NCBI GenBank assembly: GCA_020532085.1
Contig: JAJBAV010000026.1
Coordinates: forward strand, 1 to 41,205
Source: Candidatus Cloacimonadota bacterium
Lineage (GTDB): Bacteria; Cloacimonadota; Cloacimonadia; Cloacimonadales; Cloacimonadaceae
Direction: 5' to 3'
Length of the DNA: 41,205 nucleotides
Both the position numbers and the translations under genes were made by a program. Shown here piece by piece: positions 41,199 to 41,205 of the stretch (its first letter is position 1; each line of letters starts with the position of its first letter). Below the pieces are notes generated by a model. That model was given only the letters and a program-made list of their open reading frames with translations. It did not search any database and was not told the DNA's origin.

Positions 41199-41205
41199 GT
41201 CACTC

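Overview
The window is a gene-dense, fairly GC-rich (by eye) stretch of bacterial chromosome. It comes from a diderm (Gram-negative-type) organism: it encodes lipoprotein-sorting ABC components (LolD, LolC/E), a TamB-like protein, a BamD-like lipoprotein, an OmpA-family protein and the two-enzyme ADP-heptose pathway (RfaE1 + RfaE2). The mix of split heptose enzymes, a PorV/FadL-like barrel, an M18 aminopeptidase and a kinase-SUMF1 fusion recalls Cloacimonadota (WWE1) or a related uncultivated lineage. That placement is an impression from memory, not a computed result.

Layout. (1) 204-6896, plus strand: a co-directional block of an alpha-solenoid protein, GreA, an M18 aminopeptidase, a coiled-coil/TPR lipoprotein, an unknown exported protein, a BamD-like TPR lipoprotein, NadD and a hemolysin-III membrane protein. 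(2) 6897-8540: a repeat-rich zone with a ~310-bp imperfect inverted-repeat element, an isolated minus-strand lipoprotein gene, and a palindromic element that recurs at 25.3 kb. (3) 8541-20356, minus strand: an envelope-assembly block read from tatD through an outer-membrane barrel, recJ, a dolichol-kinase-like protein, a GT2 glycosyltransferase, LolC/E, LolD and TamB, ending with a separately promoted single-pass protein. (4) 20699-25235: individually expressed genes for OmpA, an exported GyrI-like protein, a transmembrane Ser/Thr kinase with an external SUMF1-like domain, and a PAP2 phosphatase. (5) 25646-39954, plus strand: seventeen tightly overlapping genes (der, plsY, purF, rfaE1, rfaE2, rseC-like, folB, folK, glmU-like, HIT, LytR_C-like, rsfS, argS, rimI, nadB, tmk, S41 protease) joined mostly by ATGA or TGATG overlaps. 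(6) 39955-41205: a small exported protein, a good terminator, then about 700 bases of REP-like and short tandem repeats without genes.

Most of the window is housekeeping and envelope biogenesis. No CRISPR array, tRNA, rRNA, transposase or phage gene was seen. The less ordinary signals are: a TTGACA-type box at a nearly constant 59-65 bases upstream of seven of ten apparent transcription-unit leaders (and again at the right edge, predicting a gene just outside); two dispersed palindromic repeat copies sharing a common design; a ~310-bp inverted-repeat element; an arginyl-tRNA synthetase whose HIGH signature reads NIVS; a GlmU-like protein lacking the acetyltransferase half; and a kinase-SUMF1 receptor whose SUMF1 part lacks one catalytic cysteine. 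I did not find a clear new defence or mobile system.
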